This document shows, one piece after another, positions 62,693 through 64,000 of a stretch of DNA of 64,000 bases; positions within the stretch are counted from its first letter, which is position 1; each line of letters opens with the position of its first letter. A program made the position numbers and the translations under genes. The stretch comes from Mucilaginibacter sp. Its GTDB lineage: Bacteria > Bacteroidota > Bacteroidia > Sphingobacteriales > Sphingobacteriaceae. The notes beneath the pieces were generated by a model, which was not told the origin of the DNA, did not search any database, and saw nothing but the letters and a program-made list of their open reading frames with translations. The stretch is from NCBI GenBank assembly GCA_031292485.1, contig JARLHA010000015.1:1-64000 (forward strand), written 5' to 3'.

Positions 62693-63313
62693 TTAATTGA
62701 TCACCGGACTTTTCTGGGCTCTTAATATTTCGCGAAGTTTGTAAAAGGAGTTATACGGGCCCACCGTTATTGTAGCATTTACCAGCCATGATGGGATACT
62801 GCCGCCAGGGTCTACGCTAAAAGTATAATCAACTTTTAATTTATTCGCCGGGGTTTGGGTTACTTTCCAAACGGCTAATGAGTATGGCACACGCACATAA
62901 TCTTTTTCTTTGGGAAGGTAATCGGGGAGGCTTTTTGCCTGTATATTTAAAGCATCCTGGCCCGGGGCAATCGTAAGTTGAACAATAAGATCGCGGTCTT
63001 TTATGGGCCATGGTAAACGCGATTGTGAATAATAAATGATATTCATGGGGTTTACCGTTTTAATAATTTCTGATTTTTTGTTCGAATAAACCCAGCTATT
63101 ATAATCTCCAATATTTTGCAGGGTGTTTATCAGCTGTGTTTTTGTAGCCTCCAGTTCGCAAACCACCCGCAATTCTTTTAAATTGCCCTTTGCCGGTTTG
63201 CGGGTATAAACAGCAATTCCATCTTCATCTTTTTTTAATTCCCATTTTCCCTGGCCAATAGCCTGCGTATACCAAAGAAGGAATAAACTTAGGATGAAAA
63301 AAATTTTTTTCAT
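62693..63313 (-). CDS. Exported START-domain protein
   Basis: 206 residues from the ATG at 63313, which begins a signal peptide (about 1-20); a Met ten codons earlier is less likely. The rest is a START/SRPBCC helix-grip fold (W-x-x-x-K-D-x-x-G-I-x-V-Y-T-R-K, then I-Y-Y-S-Q-S-R-L-P-W-P-I-K-D-R-D), the type seen in STARD-like lipid-binding proteins of Bacteroidota. Ligand unknown. It is convergent with the hydrolase gene. Confidence 0.85.
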   Translation of the reverse strand: MKKIFFILSLFLLWYTQAIGQGKWELKKDEDGIAVYTRKPAKGNLKELRVVCELEATKTQLINTLQNIGDYNSWVYSNKKSEIIKTVNPMNIIYYSQSRLPWPIKDRDLIVQLTIAPGQDALNIQAKSLPDYLPKEKDYVRVPYSLAVWKVTQTPANKLKVDYTFSVDPGGSIPSWLVNATITVGPYNSFYKLREILRAQKSPVIN

Positions 63314-63619
63314 GAACAAATTTTCGGGGTATTTAAATAACATTAAAAATCACACAGTGTTTAAATTATCTTTTTCAATCGTGTTCTATTAAACTTTAAA
63401 TATTATAAAAGCGTATCAAATAGTAAAAATTTTAATAGTTAAAATCCATAAAAAAACCGTCAGCTACTGTTTCTGACGGTCGATAAAGTTACATTAATAT
63501 TACAATTTGCTGTATTTATGTTGGTTTAAATTTTAGCTGTTTAAATAACATTTGTTAATATTCCACGCAAAAGCAGTTGTTTTTAAAAACAATAAATATA
63601 TTTCTTATAATAATGATAC
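63314..63619. other. 306-bp intergenic region
   Basis: A/T-rich promoter region of the START-domain gene, plus the minus-strand terminator at 63450-63480. Nothing else seen. Confidence 0.45.
63450..63480 (-). terminator. Terminator of the esterase-like gene
   Basis: On the minus strand ACCGTCAG (63480-63473) pairs with CTGACGGT (63463-63456), followed by a run of Ts. It lies 140 bases after the stop of the partial gene. Confidence 0.75.
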
Positions 63620-64000
63620 TTATTCAAATTTTTTACCTTCCGTTATTCCCTTCCAGTTATCTGAACGGAATGGACCAACCGGAAAGCCCTCTGTGCTATA
63701 CAGGTTTGCCTCAATCGGCGCGTCTGTCCATGCATAACGAACTGCTACGGGCTGCGAAACCTGGCTGCACCAAACTTTAACTTTACTTCCATCAATGATG
63801 CTCGCCTGGGCGTAATAAAACTTGTGGTCAGCACCGGCAAGTTCAAATCCTTTAATATATCCATATTTATCCCTGGCCATCAGCCCGTTGGACGCGTTTT
63901 TAAAGCTGACAATTGCATCGCCCGCTGAAAAATCTACTGAATTATATAGAGGGCTTTCGGGAAATCCCGGTAAATGATATACCATGGTTAGCGCTTTGCC
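63620..64000 (-). CDS. Partial sialate O-acetylesterase-like protein (C-terminus)
   Basis: The frame is open from the right edge to a stop at 63620; about 126 residues of the C-terminal end are visible and the N-terminal catalytic part lies outside. The segments V-S-F-K-N-A-S-N-G-L, K-V-W-C-S-Q-V-S-Q-P-V-A-V-R-Y-A-W and P-V-G-P-F-R-S-D-N-W match the end of bacterial sialate O-acetylesterases, which remove O-acetyl groups from sialic acids or related sugar esters. Confidence 0.8.
   Translation of the reverse strand, partial: GKALTMVYHLPGFPESPLYNSVDFSAGDAIVSFKNASNGLMARDKYGYIKGFELAGADHKFYYAQASIIDGSKVKVWCSQVSQPVAVRYAWTDAPIEANLYSTEGFPVGPFRSDNWKGITEGKKFE

Overview
The window looks like a chromosomal segment of a Bacteroidota bacterium, most likely Sphingobacteriaceae (Mucilaginibacter/Pedobacter-like). 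The evidence is SusC/SusD outer-membrane genes, two PF14905-type TonB-dependent receptors, DUF1735, DUF4249 and DUF5686 proteins, many SPII lipoproteins, -7 boxes of the TAnnTTTG type and few Shine-Dalgarno sites. The genus is inferred; no rRNA is present. Both ends cut genes: 1-887 on the minus strand and 63620-64000 on the minus strand.

Layout. 1-2.8 kb: minus-strand cluster of envelope proteins resembling a degenerate type II secretion/type IV pilus locus. 2.8-3.2 kb: intergenic patch with a tRNA 3'-end-like remnant and a strong terminator. 3.4-8.5 kb: TonB-dependent receptor, then a PspC membrane protein with its PadR regulator. 8.6-14.4 kb: SusC-SusD-DUF1735 uptake operon. 14.6-17.6 kb: two tandem paralogues of an unknown exported family followed by two tandem double-glycine-leader, six-cysteine peptide genes that share an upstream element at identical spacing. 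17.6-21.2 kb: DoxX, LD-carboxypeptidase, metG. 21.3-26.7 kb: tRNA-Arg(CCT) followed by about 5.2 kb of accessory genes bounded by a direct repeat of the tRNA 3' end plus its terminator (A/T-rich orphan gene, HxlR regulator, two short-chain dehydrogenases, a G+C-rich F420-reductase-like gene).

26.7-38.2 kb: mixed single genes: alpha/beta hydrolase, Crp/Fnr regulator, acetyltransferase, a metallopeptidase with a C-terminal VHL-beta-like domain, a collagen-like lipoprotein, a second TonB receptor, a PheC-like periplasmic protein, a HigB/HigA toxin-antitoxin pair, rlmF and a dehydrogenase. 38.3-41.9 kb: an unrecognised large protein and a short GT35 phosphorylase homologue in which the PLP lysine is replaced by threonine. 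42-46.5 kb: DUF4249 and DUF5686 envelope proteins and a VTT-domain membrane protein.

46.8-56.1 kb: a plus-strand redox run: GltD/NfnB-like flavoprotein with extra ferredoxin clusters, pyruvate:ferredoxin oxidoreductase, three-part proton-translocating transhydrogenase (PntAA, PntAB, PntB) and a histidine-decarboxylase-type PLP enzyme. Together these could turn pyruvate oxidation into NADPH and balance NADH/NADPH (inference). 56.1-57.9 kb: convergent homocysteine methyltransferase, a 108-bp duplicate of the hdc/mmuM junction and a two-armed MITE-like element with a 10-bp direct repeat. 57.8-64 kb: glycosyltransferase with a TTG start, a BIME-like repeat, sodium:solute symporter, GNAT acetyltransferase, class-C beta-lactamase-like hydrolase, START-domain protein and the C-terminal end of a sialate O-acetylesterase-like enzyme.

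The strongest candidates for something undescribed are the paired six-cysteine GG-leader peptides with their shared leader element (16.8-17.4 kb), the lysine-less GT35 clade member (40.2-41.9 kb), the metallopeptidase-VHL fusion (29.0-30.1 kb) and the tRNA-Arg island with its orphan gene (21.4-26.7 kb).
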